DNA of 64,000 nt from Zhihengliuella alba (GTDB taxonomy: Bacteria > Actinomycetota > Actinomycetes > Actinomycetales > Micrococcaceae): the NCBI RefSeq assembly GCF_039538765.1, contig NZ_BAABCJ010000007.1, forward strand, positions 279,434 to 343,433. Reading direction: 5' to 3'. The first letter of the stretch is position 1; every line of letters starts with the position of its first letter. The position numbers and the translations under genes are program-made. The notes under the pieces are model-generated. The model ran no database searches. It had not been told where the DNA came from and worked only from the letters and a program-made list of their open reading frames with translations. Below, piece by piece: positions 23,703-32,654 of this stretch.

Positions 23703-24848
23703 ATGCACGATTTCTTCATGGGCACGCATTCACCGCACGATTCCGTCGCAACACCACCCGCTCAGACCGCCCCGGGACCCTCCCGAGGCGGTTCCCGGCG
23801 CGGCGGCAGCGGTCACGGCGGGAGCGGGCACGGCGGGAGCGGGCACGGCATCGTCCTCGACGAGGAGGACCTCCGGCTGCTCCACGCCCTGCAGATCGCC
23901 CCACGGGCGAGCTGGGCCGAGCTCGGCCGCCTCCTGGGCATGGCCCCGTCCACGGCCGCGCGTCGGTGGGTGCGGCTGGAGGAATCCGGCGCCGCCTGGG
24001 TCTCCTGTCAGCCGATCGACGACCCGGACACCTCCATCGGCGTGCTGGAGGTGAGCTGCCGGGCGGGGTCCGCTCTGACCGCGGCCACCACCCTGGCGGC
24101 CGACGCGGCCGCGATGACGATCGACATCGCCTCCGGCTCCCGCGACCTCCTCGTCACCGTGACGCAACCCGACCAGCTCGCGCTGAGCGACTACCTGCTG
24201 GAGCGGGTCGGCAGGATCCCCGAGGTCGAGTCGGTGCGCAGCCACGTCGTCGCCCGGCGCTACACGGACGCGAGCCGGTGGAGGCTGCGGAGCCTCTCCA
24301 AGCGCCAGGAGGCGGCCATCGGCGCGGCCGCCCAGACGGCGATCCATCCCGGCGCGGTCGGCCCGCTGGACCGGCGGCTCGTGGAGCTGCTCTCCACCGA
24401 CGGGAGGCGGCCCGTCGCGGATCTTGCGGAGCGCCTGGACGTCTCGGAGAGCACGGTGCGCCGGCGCCTGCAGGCGCTCTCGGCGTCGGGCTCGCTGCGG
24501 CTGCGCTGCGAGGTGGCGCGCGATCTCACCGAGTGGCGGGTCCTCGAGTGGTTCTTCCTGCGCGTGCCGCCGGACCGGATGGACGAGGCCGGGCAGGCCC
24601 TGGCCGGGATCCCGGAGCTGCGGACGGCCCTGTCGACGGCGGGCCCGACCAACTTGATCGCGGCCGCCTGGCTGCGCACCGTGACGGACGGGCAGCGGCT
24701 GGAGGCCCGGCTGCGCCAGCAGATGCCGTGGCTCGAGTTCGTCGACCGCAGCGTGGTGCTCCGGCCCGTGAAGCTCGTCGGCCGGCTCCTGGACCCCCGC
24801 GGGTTCGCGGTCGGCACCGTCCCCCTCGGCGCCGGCCGGAGCGCCTGA
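23703..24848 (+). CDS. Lrp/AsnC-family regulator with two HTH-ligand modules
   Basis: 381 residues if started at the ATG at 23703; 23718 is an alternative, and neither has a clear ribosome site. A Gly/Ser/His-rich linker (residues about 33-50, GSGHGGSGHGGSGHG) comes from 15-bp DNA repeats. Two Lrp-like units follow. The first HTH is LHALQIAPRASWAELGRLLG with STAARRWVRLEESG, then an alpha/beta ligand domain. The second HTH is LLSTDGRRPVADLAERLDVS with ESTVRRRLQALSASG, then a second ligand domain. Double-module Lrp proteins are common in Actinobacteria. It is transcribed away from the M20/DUF3100 operon with only about 70 bp between starts, so it is the likely regulator of both directions. Confidence 0.85.
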   Translation: MHDFFMGTHSPHDSVATPPAQTAPGPSRGGSRRGGSGHGGSGHGGSGHGIVLDEEDLRLLHALQIAPRASWAELGRLLGMAPSTAARRWVRLEESGAAWVSCQPIDDPDTSIGVLEVSCRAGSALTAATTLAADAAAMTIDIASGSRDLLVTVTQPDQLALSDYLLERVGRIPEVESVRSHVVARRYTDASRWRLRSLSKRQEAAIGAAAQTAIHPGAVGPLDRRLVELLSTDGRRPVADLAERLDVSESTVRRRLQALSASGSLRLRCEVARDLTEWRVLEWFFLRVPPDRMDEAGQALAGIPELRTALSTAGPTNLIAAAWLRTVTDGQRLEARLRQQMPWLEFVDRSVVLRPVKLVGRLLDPRGFAVGTVPLGAGRSA

Positions 24849-24868
24849 GCGAACGGGTCGTGGAACGA

Positions 24869-24905
24869 CTTCGGGCGGGACACCCGACTGGTGTCCCGCC
24901 CGAAG
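24869..24905. terminator. Bidirectional terminator between the Lrp-like gene and tRNA-Ser
   Basis: A perfect 16-bp stem (CTTCGGGCGGGACACC and its complement, loop CGACT). Confidence 0.88.
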
Positions 24906-24912
24906 ATTTCGG

Positions 24913-24997
24913 CGGAGGATGGGGGATTTGAACCCCCGAGGGCGTGAACCCAACACGCGTTCCAGGCGTGCGCCATAGGCCGCTAGGCGAATCCTCC
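24913..24997 (-). tRNA. tRNA-Ser (anticodon GGA)
   Basis: 85 nt on the minus strand. The acceptor stem is GGAGGAT/ATCCTCC, the anticodon loop CTGGAAC reads GGA, and the anticodon stem is CACGC/GCGTG. A long variable arm of the class II type follows, and the T arm is GGGGG-TTCAAAT-CCCCC. CCA is not encoded. A tRNA-Ser next to the SRP RNA and dnaX is a common actinobacterial order. No integrase or duplicated 3' end lies nearby, so it is not an occupied attachment site here. Confidence 0.95.
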
Positions 24998-25129
24998 AAT
25001 GGCACTCGACTCCGATCCCGCGACAACGCCGCAGCATCAAAATTGAGCAGGCTCCAGCCTACCCGAGTCGCGCCGGAACCGCGAATCCGGCATCGCCCGC
25101 CGCGATTTTCGCGGCCGCCGCCGATCGGC

Positions 25130-25135
25130 TAGACT
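25130..25135 (+). promoter_or_regulatory. -10 box of the SRP RNA gene
   Basis: TAGACT, 6-7 nt before the inferred 5' end of the SRP RNA. A TTTCGC-like -35 is about 17 bp upstream. Confidence 0.55.
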
Positions 25136-25141
25136 CGTTGA

Positions 25142-25236
25142 TCGGCCCCTCATGTGGTGTCATCCTGCTGAACTCCCCCAGGACCGGAAGGTAGCAAGGG
25201 TAGGTGGGCTCTGGCAGGTGCATGAGGGGTCTTTAC
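25142..25236 (+). ncRNA. ffs: Small signal recognition particle RNA (4.5S type)
   Basis: A single hairpin of about 95 nt. The 5' CCCCTCATG pairs with 3' CATGAGGGG, and the apical domain IV has ACCGGAAGG and AGCAAGGGTAGGT. The conserved asymmetric and symmetric internal loops that bind Ffh are both visible. It ends in a T-rich run (CTTTACTTTT). It forms the signal recognition particle with Ffh for co-translational membrane targeting. Confidence 0.95.
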
Positions 25237-25266
25237 TTTTCCCGGCTCTCTCGCGGAAGGTGTCCC

Positions 25267-26184
25267 ATGGGTTGTGGCCGCTACGCCCCGAGCCCGTCGG
25301 GCGAACTCCACCTCGGCAACCTCCGCACCGCCCTCCTGGCCTGGCTCTTCGCCCGCTCCACGGGCCGCGGCTTCCTGCTGCGCGTCGAGGACCTGGACCG
25401 TGCGCGGGCCGGCGCCGAGGAGGCTCAGCTCCGCGATCTCGCCGCGATCGGCCTCACGTGGGACGGCGTCGCCGAGCGCCAGACGGACCGCGCCTCCGGC
25501 TACGCGGACGCCCTCGACCGGCTGCGCGCCGAGGGCCTCCTGTACGAGTGCTTCTGCACGCGCCGCGACATCTCCGAGGCCCCTCGGGCACCGCACACGC
25601 CTCCCGGCGCCTACCCGGGCAACTGCCGGGACCTCTCCCCCGGCGAGCGGGCCGCCCGCCGCGCGGAGCGCCCGGCTGCGCTCCGGCTGCGCGCCGACGT
25701 CGTGCAGCTCTCCGTGCAGGACGACCTCCACGGCGAGTACACGGGTGTCGTGGACGACTTCGTGGTCCTCCGGAACGACGGCGTGCCCGCCTACAACTTC
25801 GCCGTCGTCGTCGACGACCACCTCCAGGGCGTCGACCAAGTGGTGCGCGGGGACGACCTGCTGTCCTCCGCGCCGCGCCAGGCGTACCTCGCGACGCTCC
25901 TCGGCGCGCGGGCCCCGCAGTACGCGCACGTCCCGCTGGCCCTCAACGCGGACGGCAAGCGCCTCGCCAAGCGCGACGGCGCCGTTACGCTGGGTGATTT
26001 GTCCACCACTCGCGTGGTGGACGGCGTGGAGCACGGCCCCGTGGGACCGGACCGGGTGCGCGGGGTGCTGCTGGAGTCCCTCGGCCTGCCCGGGGAGTCC
26101 CTGGCGGCGGCGCTCGAGGCGTTCGATCCGGCCGCGCTGCCGCGTGAGCCGTGGATCCTCGACTCTCCCCTCACAGGTGCCTGA
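25267..26184 (+). CDS. gluQ: Glutamyl-Q tRNA(Asp) synthetase
   Basis: 305 residues, the short GluRS paralogue without an anticodon-binding domain. It attaches Glu to queuosine in tRNA(Asp). The ATG at 25267 has GGAAGG upstream. Signatures: GRYAPSPSGELHLGNLRTAL (the HIGH-equivalent HLGN), RVEDLDRARAG, the C-x-C cluster ECFCTRRD with a downstream YxxxC (YPGNC), and the KMSKS-equivalent KRLAKRDGAVTL. It lies between the SRP RNA and dnaX on the same strand. Confidence 0.93.
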   Translation: MGCGRYAPSPSGELHLGNLRTALLAWLFARSTGRGFLLRVEDLDRARAGAEEAQLRDLAAIGLTWDGVAERQTDRASGYADALDRLRAEGLLYECFCTRRDISEAPRAPHTPPGAYPGNCRDLSPGERAARRAERPAALRLRADVVQLSVQDDLHGEYTGVVDDFVVLRNDGVPAYNFAVVVDDHLQGVDQVVRGDDLLSSAPRQAYLATLLGARAPQYAHVPLALNADGKRLAKRDGAVTLGDLSTTRVVDGVEHGPVGPDRVRGVLLESLGLPGESLAAALEAFDPAALPREPWILDSPLTGA

Positions 26185-26213
26185 CCCGGCGTGCACGCCC
26201 GTGCGGGAGGGGC

Positions 26214-26219
26214 TAGGGT
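26214..26219 (+). promoter_or_regulatory. Leaderless -10 box for dnaX
   Basis: TAGGGT, 7 nt before the GTG at 26227. No ribosome binding site is present. Confidence 0.5.
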
Positions 26220-26226
26220 TTTACGC

Positions 26227-29200
26227 GTGAGTACAGCCCTTTATCGCCGATACCGGCCGGACACCTTCGCGGAGGTCATCGGGCAGGAGCATGTCACCAC
26301 ACCCCTGATGACGGCCCTCGACAAGGACCGCGTCAACCACGCCTACCTCTTCTCCGGCCCGCGCGGCTGCGGCAAGACCACCAGCGCGCGCATCCTGGCC
26401 CGCTGCCTGAACTGCGAGCAGGGCCCCACCCCGAACCCGTGCGGCCAGTGCCCCAGCTGCATCGACCTCGCGACGGGCGGGGCCGGCTCGCTGGACGTCA
26501 TCGAGATCGATGCCGCCAGCCACGGCGGCGTCGACGACGCCCGCGACCTGCGCGAGCGCGCCACGTTCGCCCCCACGCGCGACCGCTTCAAGATCTTCAT
26601 CATCGACGAGGCCCACATGGTCACTTCGGCCGGCTTCAACGCGCTGCTCAAGATCGTCGAGGAGCCGCCGCCCCACATCAAGTTCATCTTCGCGACCACG
26701 GAGCCGGACAAGGTCATCGGGACCATCCGCTCCCGGACGCACCACTACCCCTTCCGGCTGGTGCCGCCGGAGACCCTCATGGAGTACCTCGAGCGGCTCT
26801 GCGCCCAGGAGGGCGTCCCGGTGGCCCCGGGCGTCCTGTCGCTCGTCCTGCGCGCCGGCGGGGGCTCCGTCCGGGACACGCTCTCCGTGCTGGACCAGCT
26901 CATCGCCGGTGCCGGCCCCGACGGGCTGGACTACGAGCTCGCCGTGTCGCTCCTCGGCTACACGCATGCCGCCCTGCTGGATGACGTCGTCGACGCCCTC
27001 GCGGCCAACGACGCCGCCACGGTCTTCGGCGTCGTCGACCGCGTGGTGCAGACCGGGCACGATCCGCGCCGGTTCGTGGACGACCTGCTGGAGCGGTTCC
27101 GCGACCTGATCATCGTCAAGGCGATGCCGGACAGCGCCGCTCAGATCATCCGGGGCGTTCCCGAGGACCAGCTGGACCGGATGCGCCAGCAGGCCGCCAC
27201 GCTCGGCCAGGGGGAGCTCAGCCGCTCCGCAGACGTCACGAACCAGGCGCTCACCGAGATGACGGGCGCCACCAGCCCCCGCCTCCACCTCGAACTGCTG
27301 TGCGCGCGGCTGCTGCTGCCCGCGTCGGACACCGGCGAGAACGGAGTGGTCGCCCGCGTGGACCGCATCGAGCGCCACCTGACCCAGGGCGGCGCGGCGC
27401 CGCTCGCCTCCGGGACCTCCCAGCACGACGCCGGTGCGCCGGCGGGTGCCCTCGCGGACGCCGGTGCCGGGCTCGACGGCAACGGCGGGGCCGCCGCGGT
27501 GCGCGAGGCACTGCGCGCGGCCAAGGCGCGGCAGGACCAGGACGGCCCCGTCGCCGCTCCGCCCACAGTGCAGCCGGCCGTGCAACCCGCCGTGCAGCCA
27601 GAGGCACAGCCGACCGCGCAGCCCGCCGCACCGGCCGCGGGTGCGGCACCGGCGCCTGCACCGAACGCTCCAGCGCCCTCCACGCCGGCCGCACCGACGG
27701 ACGGTTCCCCTGCCGGAGTACCGTCCACTCCGCAGGTGTCCTCCGATGCGACGAGTCAGGCGAATGCCTCCGGCGTCCCGCACGTCTCGCCCTCGAATGT
27801 ACCGGCGCCCCAGGACGCGGCACCCCAAGATTCGGCACTCCAAGATTCGGCACCCCAGGACGCGGCTCCCCAGGACGCGGCTCCGCAGCAGCCTCACGGG
27901 GCGCCGGCGCGGGCCCCGCAGAATACTGAGCACTCCGCCGCGGACACGCAGGCGCCTGCGCAACAGGCCCCTGCCGCGCACCCGGCCCCTTCCCCGGGCC
28001 CGGCGCAGGGATCCGCGGCCGACTGGGGAGGCACCTGGGCCGCCGCCCCCGAGCCGCCCCGCCAGACGCCGGCTTCCGGGTCGACCGCCGAGCCGGCCCG
28101 TCACACGCAGGCTTCGGAGCCGACCGCCGAGCGGCCGGCGCAAGCACCCGCCGCACCGCCGGAGCAGGCCGCCCCCCGGCCGGAGACGGGATCCGAGACC
28201 TCCGTCCCCGCCGGTGCGCCCGCCGCACCAGACGCATCCGACGCATCCACGGCACCCGCACAGAGGGCCGCCGGCGAGCAGCCGGCCGCCGACCCGACTC
28301 CGCACCAGCCCGGCGGCGCCGGGTCCGTGGAGATGTTCCGCCGCGCTTGGCCGGAGATCCTCAAGGTCGTCGCCGGCGAGCGCCGCGCCGTGCAGATGAA
28401 CCTGCAGCAGAACGCGTCCGTCTCCGGCTTCGACGGCCGGATGCTGACCGTCTCCTTCGCGAACCCCGGAGCACTGGCGCACTTCACCAGCCGACCCGAC
28501 AACGGGGCGCTGCTGCAGTGGGCGATCAACCAGGTGCTCGGCGTGCAGGTACAAGTCGACGTCGCCGCGGGAGGATCCGGGCCGACGGGTGGTGGTTCCG
28601 GCCCAAAAGCTGATCGCCGGCCCGAGCCGGCGTCCGCAGGGAACCAGACGGGCAACGCGTCCCCCCGCGCGAACGCCCCTTCGCCGCGGCCGCAGCCCAA
28701 CCCGCCGCGCGAAGTCCCCCCGTTCCAGCCGGAACCACAGCTGCAGGAGCACTACGAGCGCCCCGCCGCACCCGAATGGACCGAGTTCCCGCCCGCCGAC
28801 GCGGCCCAGCCGAACCCGGATCGCACCGCCCCGCGCCCCGCGGACGGGACCGCCTCCCCGGTGGACGCGACCCCCGCAGCCACTGCGGGCGGGCCGGATT
28901 CTGGACGCTCCGCGGGCACTGCGCCCTCGGGCGCCTCGGCGGCGACGGCAGCGTCCGTGACGTCGGCCTCGTCGGCCCTCTCCGCGCCGTCGGCGCCGTC
29001 CGCAGCATCGGCAGCCTCGGCTCCCACCGCGACTTCCGTGCCGTCGGCCGGGTCCGCCCCGTCAGCGGCGCCAGTGCCGTCAGAATCGTCCGCACCGCCG
29101 GCCGGGTCCGCACCTTCCACGACGTCAGCGCCGTCGGTCGCATCCGCCCCGTCTGCGGGCTCAGCGTCGTCAGCGGCCTCAGCGTCGTCAGCGGCCTCAG

Positions 29201-30126
29201 CGTCGTCCGCGGCAGCGCCGATGCCGGCCCCGGCGGCCTCCGCGCCGTCGGCCGGCTCGGCAGCCGTCCCGGAGGCACCGGAAGGCCTAGCGCCAGACGC
29301 GTCGGCAGCTGAGGCATCGCATCCGTCAGCCGCCGCCGATCCGCCGTCGCAGGGCGGCTGGGAGTCCTCCGACGGCTGGGTGCCGCCCGACGAGCCCCCG
29401 GCCGACGACGAACCGCCGTACCCGTACGACGACTATGGCTGGTCCGACGCACCGCGTGAGGCTCCCCGCGACGACGCTGGCCGGAACGAGCCTGGCCGGA
29501 ACGAGCCTGGCCGGGATGACGTGCCCGGCCCGTCCGCAGGGGCCGCCAGGGGCGGACCGGCCGAGCAGGCCGGTCCTGCCCGGCAGCCCACCGCCTCCGA
29601 TCGCGGTCCGTCGCCGGTCATCCCGCCGGCTCCCAAGGGTCCGACGCCGCCCCCGCCCTCCTGGGCAGGCTCGGCCCTGCCGCCCACGATGCGGCCGGAC
29701 ACCAGCGAGCGTCCGGCCGACCCGGAACCCGAGCAGCAGAGCGCTGCGCAGAAGGTGAGCCGGTACCAGCGCCTCCTCGCCCAGGCCCAGGGCGACGGCG
29801 GCTCACCGGCGCCCGGCACCGGCTTCGGCGGTCCGCCCGGCGGCGGTCAGCAGGGTGCCGCACCGTCCTACCCCGGCACCCCCTACGCCGGGACCGCCGG
29901 CCCCGGCTCATCGGGCGGGACCCCGGGCGGCGGAGCGGGTCGGGGCCCGCAGGTCGTAGACTCGTCCTACGCCGGGAATCCGGCGAGCGGGCCCGAGGAC
30001 TTCGAACCCAGCGACGACGACATCGCGATCGAGGACTCCACGGTGATCGGCCGGGCCGCGATCGAGCGGATCCTGAACGGACGGCTGATCGAAGAACGCG
30101 GTCTCGACGGAACGCCCGTCAACTAG
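26227..30126 (+). CDS. dnaX: DNA polymerase III subunit gamma/tau, unusually long
   Basis: 1,299 residues, far above the usual 600-1,000. It is the clamp-loader ATPase of the replisome. Residues 1-370 are the AAA+ and lid domains: Walker A GPRGCGKTTSA (44-54), the zinc module CLNC...CGQCPSC (about 63-78), Walker B IIDEAHMV and the SRTHHYPF sensor. About 400-695 is Ala/Pro/Gln-rich low complexity. About 699-785 is a folded tau-like domain (MFRRAWPEILKVVAGERRAV). About 786-1255 is low complexity again, with Ser-Ala-Pro repeats (SAPSAGSASSAASASS). The acidic end ERILNGRLIEERGLDGTPVN is conserved-looking. No slippery A-tract for a gamma frameshift was seen. recR follows 37 nt downstream, without ybaB between. 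Confidence 0.95.
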   Translation: MSTALYRRYRPDTFAEVIGQEHVTTPLMTALDKDRVNHAYLFSGPRGCGKTTSARILARCLNCEQGPTPNPCGQCPSCIDLATGGAGSLDVIEIDAASHGGVDDARDLRERATFAPTRDRFKIFIIDEAHMVTSAGFNALLKIVEEPPPHIKFIFATTEPDKVIGTIRSRTHHYPFRLVPPETLMEYLERLCAQEGVPVAPGVLSLVLRAGGGSVRDTLSVLDQLIAGAGPDGLDYELAVSLLGYTHAALLDDVVDALAANDAATVFGVVDRVVQTGHDPRRFVDDLLERFRDLIIVKAMPDSAAQIIRGVPEDQLDRMRQQAATLGQGELSRSADVTNQALTEMTGATSPRLHLELLCARLLLPASDTGENGVVARVDRIERHLTQGGAAPLASGTSQHDAGAPAGALADAGAGLDGNGGAAAVREALRAAKARQDQDGPVAAPPTVQPAVQPAVQPEAQPTAQPAAPAAGAAPAPAPNAPAPSTPAAPTDGSPAGVPSTPQVSSDATSQANASGVPHVSPSNVPAPQDAAPQDSALQDSAPQDAAPQDAAPQQPHGAPARAPQNTEHSAADTQAPAQQAPAAHPAPSPGPAQGSAADWGGTWAAAPEPPRQTPASGSTAEPARHTQASEPTAERPAQAPAAPPEQAAPRPETGSETSVPAGAPAAPDASDASTAPAQRAAGEQPAADPTPHQPGGAGSVEMFRRAWPEILKVVAGERRAVQMNLQQNASVSGFDGRMLTVSFANPGALAHFTSRPDNGALLQWAINQVLGVQVQVDVAAGGSGPTGGGSGPKADRRPEPASAGNQTGNASPRANAPSPRPQPNPPREVPPFQPEPQLQEHYERPAAPEWTEFPPADAAQPNPDRTAPRPADGTASPVDATPAATAGGPDSGRSAGTAPSGASAATAASVTSASSALSAPSAPSAASAASAPTATSVPSAGSAPSAAPVPSESSAPPAGSAPSTTSAPSVASAPSAGSASSAASASSAASASSAAAPMPAPAASAPSAGSAAVPEAPEGLAPDASAAEASHPSAAADPPSQGGWESSDGWVPPDEPPADDEPPYPYDDYGWSDAPREAPRDDAGRNEPGRNEPGRDDVPGPSAGAARGGPAEQAGPARQPTASDRGPSPVIPPAPKGPTPPPPSWAGSALPPTMRPDTSERPADPEPEQQSAAQKVSRYQRLLAQAQGDGGSPAPGTGFGGPPGGGQQGAAPSYPGTPYAGTAGPGSSGGTPGGGAGRGPQVVDSSYAGNPASGPEDFEPSDDDIAIEDSTVIGRAAIERILNGRLIEERGLDGTPVN

Positions 30127-30163
30127 GCGCCCACGCGGCGTCGACATCCGAGTGTGAGGTTTC

Positions 30164-30763
30164 GTGTACGAAGGCGCAGTCCAAGAACTGATCGACGAGT
30201 TCGGCCGGCTCCCCGGCATCGGACCCAAGTCGGCCCAGCGCATCGCCTTCCACATCCTGGAGGCCGACCGCGAGGACATGAACCGGCTGGCCGACGCGAT
30301 CCGCGTGGTCAAGGACAAGGTGAAGTTCTGCTCGATCTGCTTCAACGTGACCGAGCAGGAGACCTGCAGCATCTGCCGTGATCCCAAGCGGGACGAGACG
30401 GTGCTCTGCGTGGTGGAGGAGTCCAAGGACGTCATGGCCGTCGAGCGCACGCGCTCCTTCCGCGGCCGGTACCACGTCCTCGGCGGCTCCATCAATCCGA
30501 TCGGCGGCGTCGGCCCCGACCAGCTCCACATCCGCGAGCTGCTCGGCCGGCTGAACGACGAGAAGATCCAGGAGATCATCATCGCCACCGACCCGAACCT
30601 CGAGGGCGAGGCGACGGCGACCTACCTGGGCCGGCTGCTCAGCACCATCGGCATCCGCGTCACCCGGCTCGCCTCGGGCCTGCCGGTCGGCGGCGACCTC
30701 GAGTATGCCGACGAGGTCACCCTCGGCCGCGCCTTCGAGGGGCGCCGCACCCTCAACAGCTGA
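30164..30763 (+). CDS. recR: Recombination mediator RecR
   Basis: 199 residues, full length. It works with RecO and RecF to load RecA at single-strand gaps. An N-terminal helix-hairpin-helix (ELIDEFGRLPGIGPKSAQRI) is followed by a C4 zinc finger (FCSICFNV and CSICRDPK). The Toprim domain starts at LCVVEESKDVMAVE, and the C-terminal Walker B-like part includes TYLGRLLSTIGIRVTRLASG. The start is GTG at 30164. It is in the expected position directly behind dnaX. Confidence 0.98.
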   Translation: MYEGAVQELIDEFGRLPGIGPKSAQRIAFHILEADREDMNRLADAIRVVKDKVKFCSICFNVTEQETCSICRDPKRDETVLCVVEESKDVMAVERTRSFRGRYHVLGGSINPIGGVGPDQLHIRELLGRLNDEKIQEIIIATDPNLEGEATATYLGRLLSTIGIRVTRLASGLPVGGDLEYADEVTLGRAFEGRRTLNS

Positions 30764-30775
30764 TCGCCCGGCGCC

Positions 30776-31393
30776 CTACCGGGCCCGCTCCTCCAGCCGG
30801 AACCCGTCCGCGATCTCCAGCAGCCGGTCCCGGTACCCGGTCCACCAGGCCTGGCCCGACTCCGGCAGGTTGCTGTTGCCCGGCAGCAGGCCGGCGCTCC
30901 CGTCGATGGCCTCGCGGACGATGTCCGCCTGGCCGGCGTGGCGGGAGATCTCCGCGATCATGTGCACCACGAGCCGGCGGACCGTCGTGTCGCGCGACGC
31001 TCCGCCCCACCAGGGGACGTGCCCCGGCGCGTCGAGACCGAGCTCGTCGATGGCGGCCTCCGCCCGGGCCGCGGCCCGCCGGTAGAAGTCCACGACCCAC
31101 TCGCGGCTCTCCTCCGCCGTCGCGTACATGTCCGCGTTCGGCTCGGCGTCGTCCGCCATCCACGGCAGCTGCTCCTGCTCCCGGCCCAGGACCTGCCCGA
31201 GGTAGTCGGTCTCCACGCTCGCCACGTGCTTGAGCAGACCCAGGAGATTCGTCCCGGTCTGCGTCATGGGCCGGCGCACGTCGTACTCGCTCAGTCCGTC
31301 GAGCTTCCAGAGCAGGGCCTCGTGGGCCTCGCGCAGGTAGCGCTTGAGGATCTCGGTCTCCGTCGTCGTGCTGCTCGCGCGCTCACCCGTCAT
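30776..31393 (-). CDS. DinB/DUF664-like four-helix protein
   Basis: 205 residues. The first helix EILKRYLREAHEALLWKL, then LLGLLKHVASVETDYLGQVL with a His, and a late HMIAEISRHAGQADIVREAI with two His fit the three-histidine metal site of the DinB-like superfamily (DUF664 branch). The superfamily includes mycothiol- and bacillithiol-dependent enzymes, so a mycothiol S-transferase-type role is possible in this actinobacterium but not demonstrated. The ATG at 31393 has a -10 box 7 nt upstream. It is convergent with recR. Confidence 0.85.
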   Translation of the reverse strand: MTGERASSTTTETEILKRYLREAHEALLWKLDGLSEYDVRRPMTQTGTNLLGLLKHVASVETDYLGQVLGREQEQLPWMADDAEPNADMYATAEESREWVVDFYRRAAARAEAAIDELGLDAPGHVPWWGGASRDTTVRRLVVHMIAEISRHAGQADIVREAIDGSAGLLPGNSNLPESGQAWWTGYRDRLLEIADGFRLEERAR

Positions 31394-31400
31394 GCCGTCC

Positions 31401-31406
31401 ACCCTA
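31401..31406 (-). promoter_or_regulatory. Leaderless -10 box for the DinB-like gene
   Basis: TAGGGT on the minus strand, 7 nt before the ATG at 31393. GGGTGG could double as a weak ribosome site. Confidence 0.45.
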
Positions 31407-31466
31407 GGACGGCCGCGCCGTCGGCACTAGGGGCCGACGGCCGGAGCCTCGCACGGCACGACGGCG

Positions 31467-32654
31467 TCAGGCGACCCGGGTGCCCGTCGCGAGCTTGCGC
31501 GCCGGGGTGACCAGCCGGCGTCGTCCATCCGCCATGAGGAGCCCCACGAGGACCAGCTGCACGCCCAGACCCACGGGCCACAGCGGCGGCATCTCTCCCG
31601 GGTTCATGGTGGGCTCCGGCTGCCGCACACCGTTGACGCAGTCCGGACCGTCGACGCCGTACTGCGCCATGCGGACCCCCACCTGGACGGCGCCGAGCGG
31701 CCCCTCGGGCGAGTAGTCCTGGCCGGCCTCGACCGGCTGCGTGGCCACGGCGTCGGCGACGACGACGAACGGGTTCGCCGCGAGCATCCACGCCGTCCGC
31801 TCGGTGTGCAGGATGGTCCGCTGGATCGGCTTGTCCGTGCAGATCTCGTCCTCCGTGCGGTACACGAAGTCGGCGTGCTCGGCGTCGAACTCGCGCCAGA
31901 ACTGCTCCTCGTTCTCGACCGGCTCGCCGTCCTCGTCCAGGGGGACGCCGTTCTCGTCCATCTCGATGCTCGCGTACGGGTCCTTGGGGTTGACCACCTC
32001 GTAGTCGGTGATGGTCTCCTGCGTCATGCTCAGACTCAGCCCGAACCCGATCAGCGTGCCCAGCCCCAGCAGCGCCACCACCAGGTAGGTGCCCACCACG
32101 GCGAACAGCGGCCGGGTGGAGCGCGCCGAGATCCCGACGCCGATGGCGCAGGCGACCCCGAGCTCCACCGCGCACATCAGCACGAACAGCGGCACCGACG
32201 GCAGGTACACGTCCCCGTAGGACATGGCCCAGGCGAGCATCGGCAGCGTCACCACCAGGAACGCGAGCGCCGCGATCCACGAGGCCAGCCACTTGCCCCA
32301 CAGCAGCTGCCCCGGGGTGAGCAGCGTGTTCTGGAGGATCGCCAGGGTGCCGCCGGCGCGGTCGCCCGTGATGGTGTTGGCGCTCAGCGCCGGGGCGACC
32401 AACAGGCCGAAGAGCAGGACGAAGGAGATCACCAGCTCGAACATCATCTGGCCGATCTGCTCCGCCTCCGCCGTGCCGAGCAGCATCGGCGACGCCGAGT
32501 ACGCGGCCAGGGCCGTGACGGCCAGGATCACCAGGAACCAGACCACCAGCATGATGAACCAGGACTTGGACCTGACCCGCTGCCTCAGCTCCAGCTCGAC
32601 GACCGTCCTGATCCCGCTCAGGTAGCCCAGGCTCGTTGCCTTCTCGTCAGTCAC
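31467..32654 (-). CDS. ABC-2 type permease
   Basis: 395 residues. A GTG start overlaps the ATPase stop (GTGA, 32651-32654). The first membrane helix (SWFIMLVVWFLVILAVTALA) is followed by TITGDRAGGTLAILQNTLLT, the coupling-helix signature of ABC-2 (NatB/YhaP-like) exporters. Several further helices follow. A large extracytoplasmic loop of about 110 residues, very acidic (MDENGVPLDEDGEPVENEEQ) and with two cysteines, separates them from the last helix. It forms an exporter with the ATPase encoded just upstream; the cargo is unknown. Confidence 0.88.
   Translation of the reverse strand: MTDEKATSLGYLSGIRTVVELELRQRVRSKSWFIMLVVWFLVILAVTALAAYSASPMLLGTAEAEQIGQMMFELVISFVLLFGLLVAPALSANTITGDRAGGTLAILQNTLLTPGQLLWGKWLASWIAALAFLVVTLPMLAWAMSYGDVYLPSVPLFVLMCAVELGVACAIGVGISARSTRPLFAVVGTYLVVALLGLGTLIGFGLSLSMTQETITDYEVVNPKDPYASIEMDENGVPLDEDGEPVENEEQFWREFDAEHADFVYRTEDEICTDKPIQRTILHTERTAWMLAANPFVVVADAVATQPVEAGQDYSPEGPLGAVQVGVRMAQYGVDGPDCVNGVRQPEPTMNPGEMPPLWPVGLGVQLVLVGLLMADGRRRLVTPARKLATGTRVA

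Noticed and set aside
24913..24997. tRNA-Ser as an integrative-element attachment site
   Set aside because: No integrase, no second copy of the tRNA 3' end and no foreign cargo next to it.
26221..28752. 843-residue minus-strand frame opposite dnaX
   Set aside because: Long open frames opposite GC-rich genes are expected; the translation is Arg/Gly/Leu low complexity.
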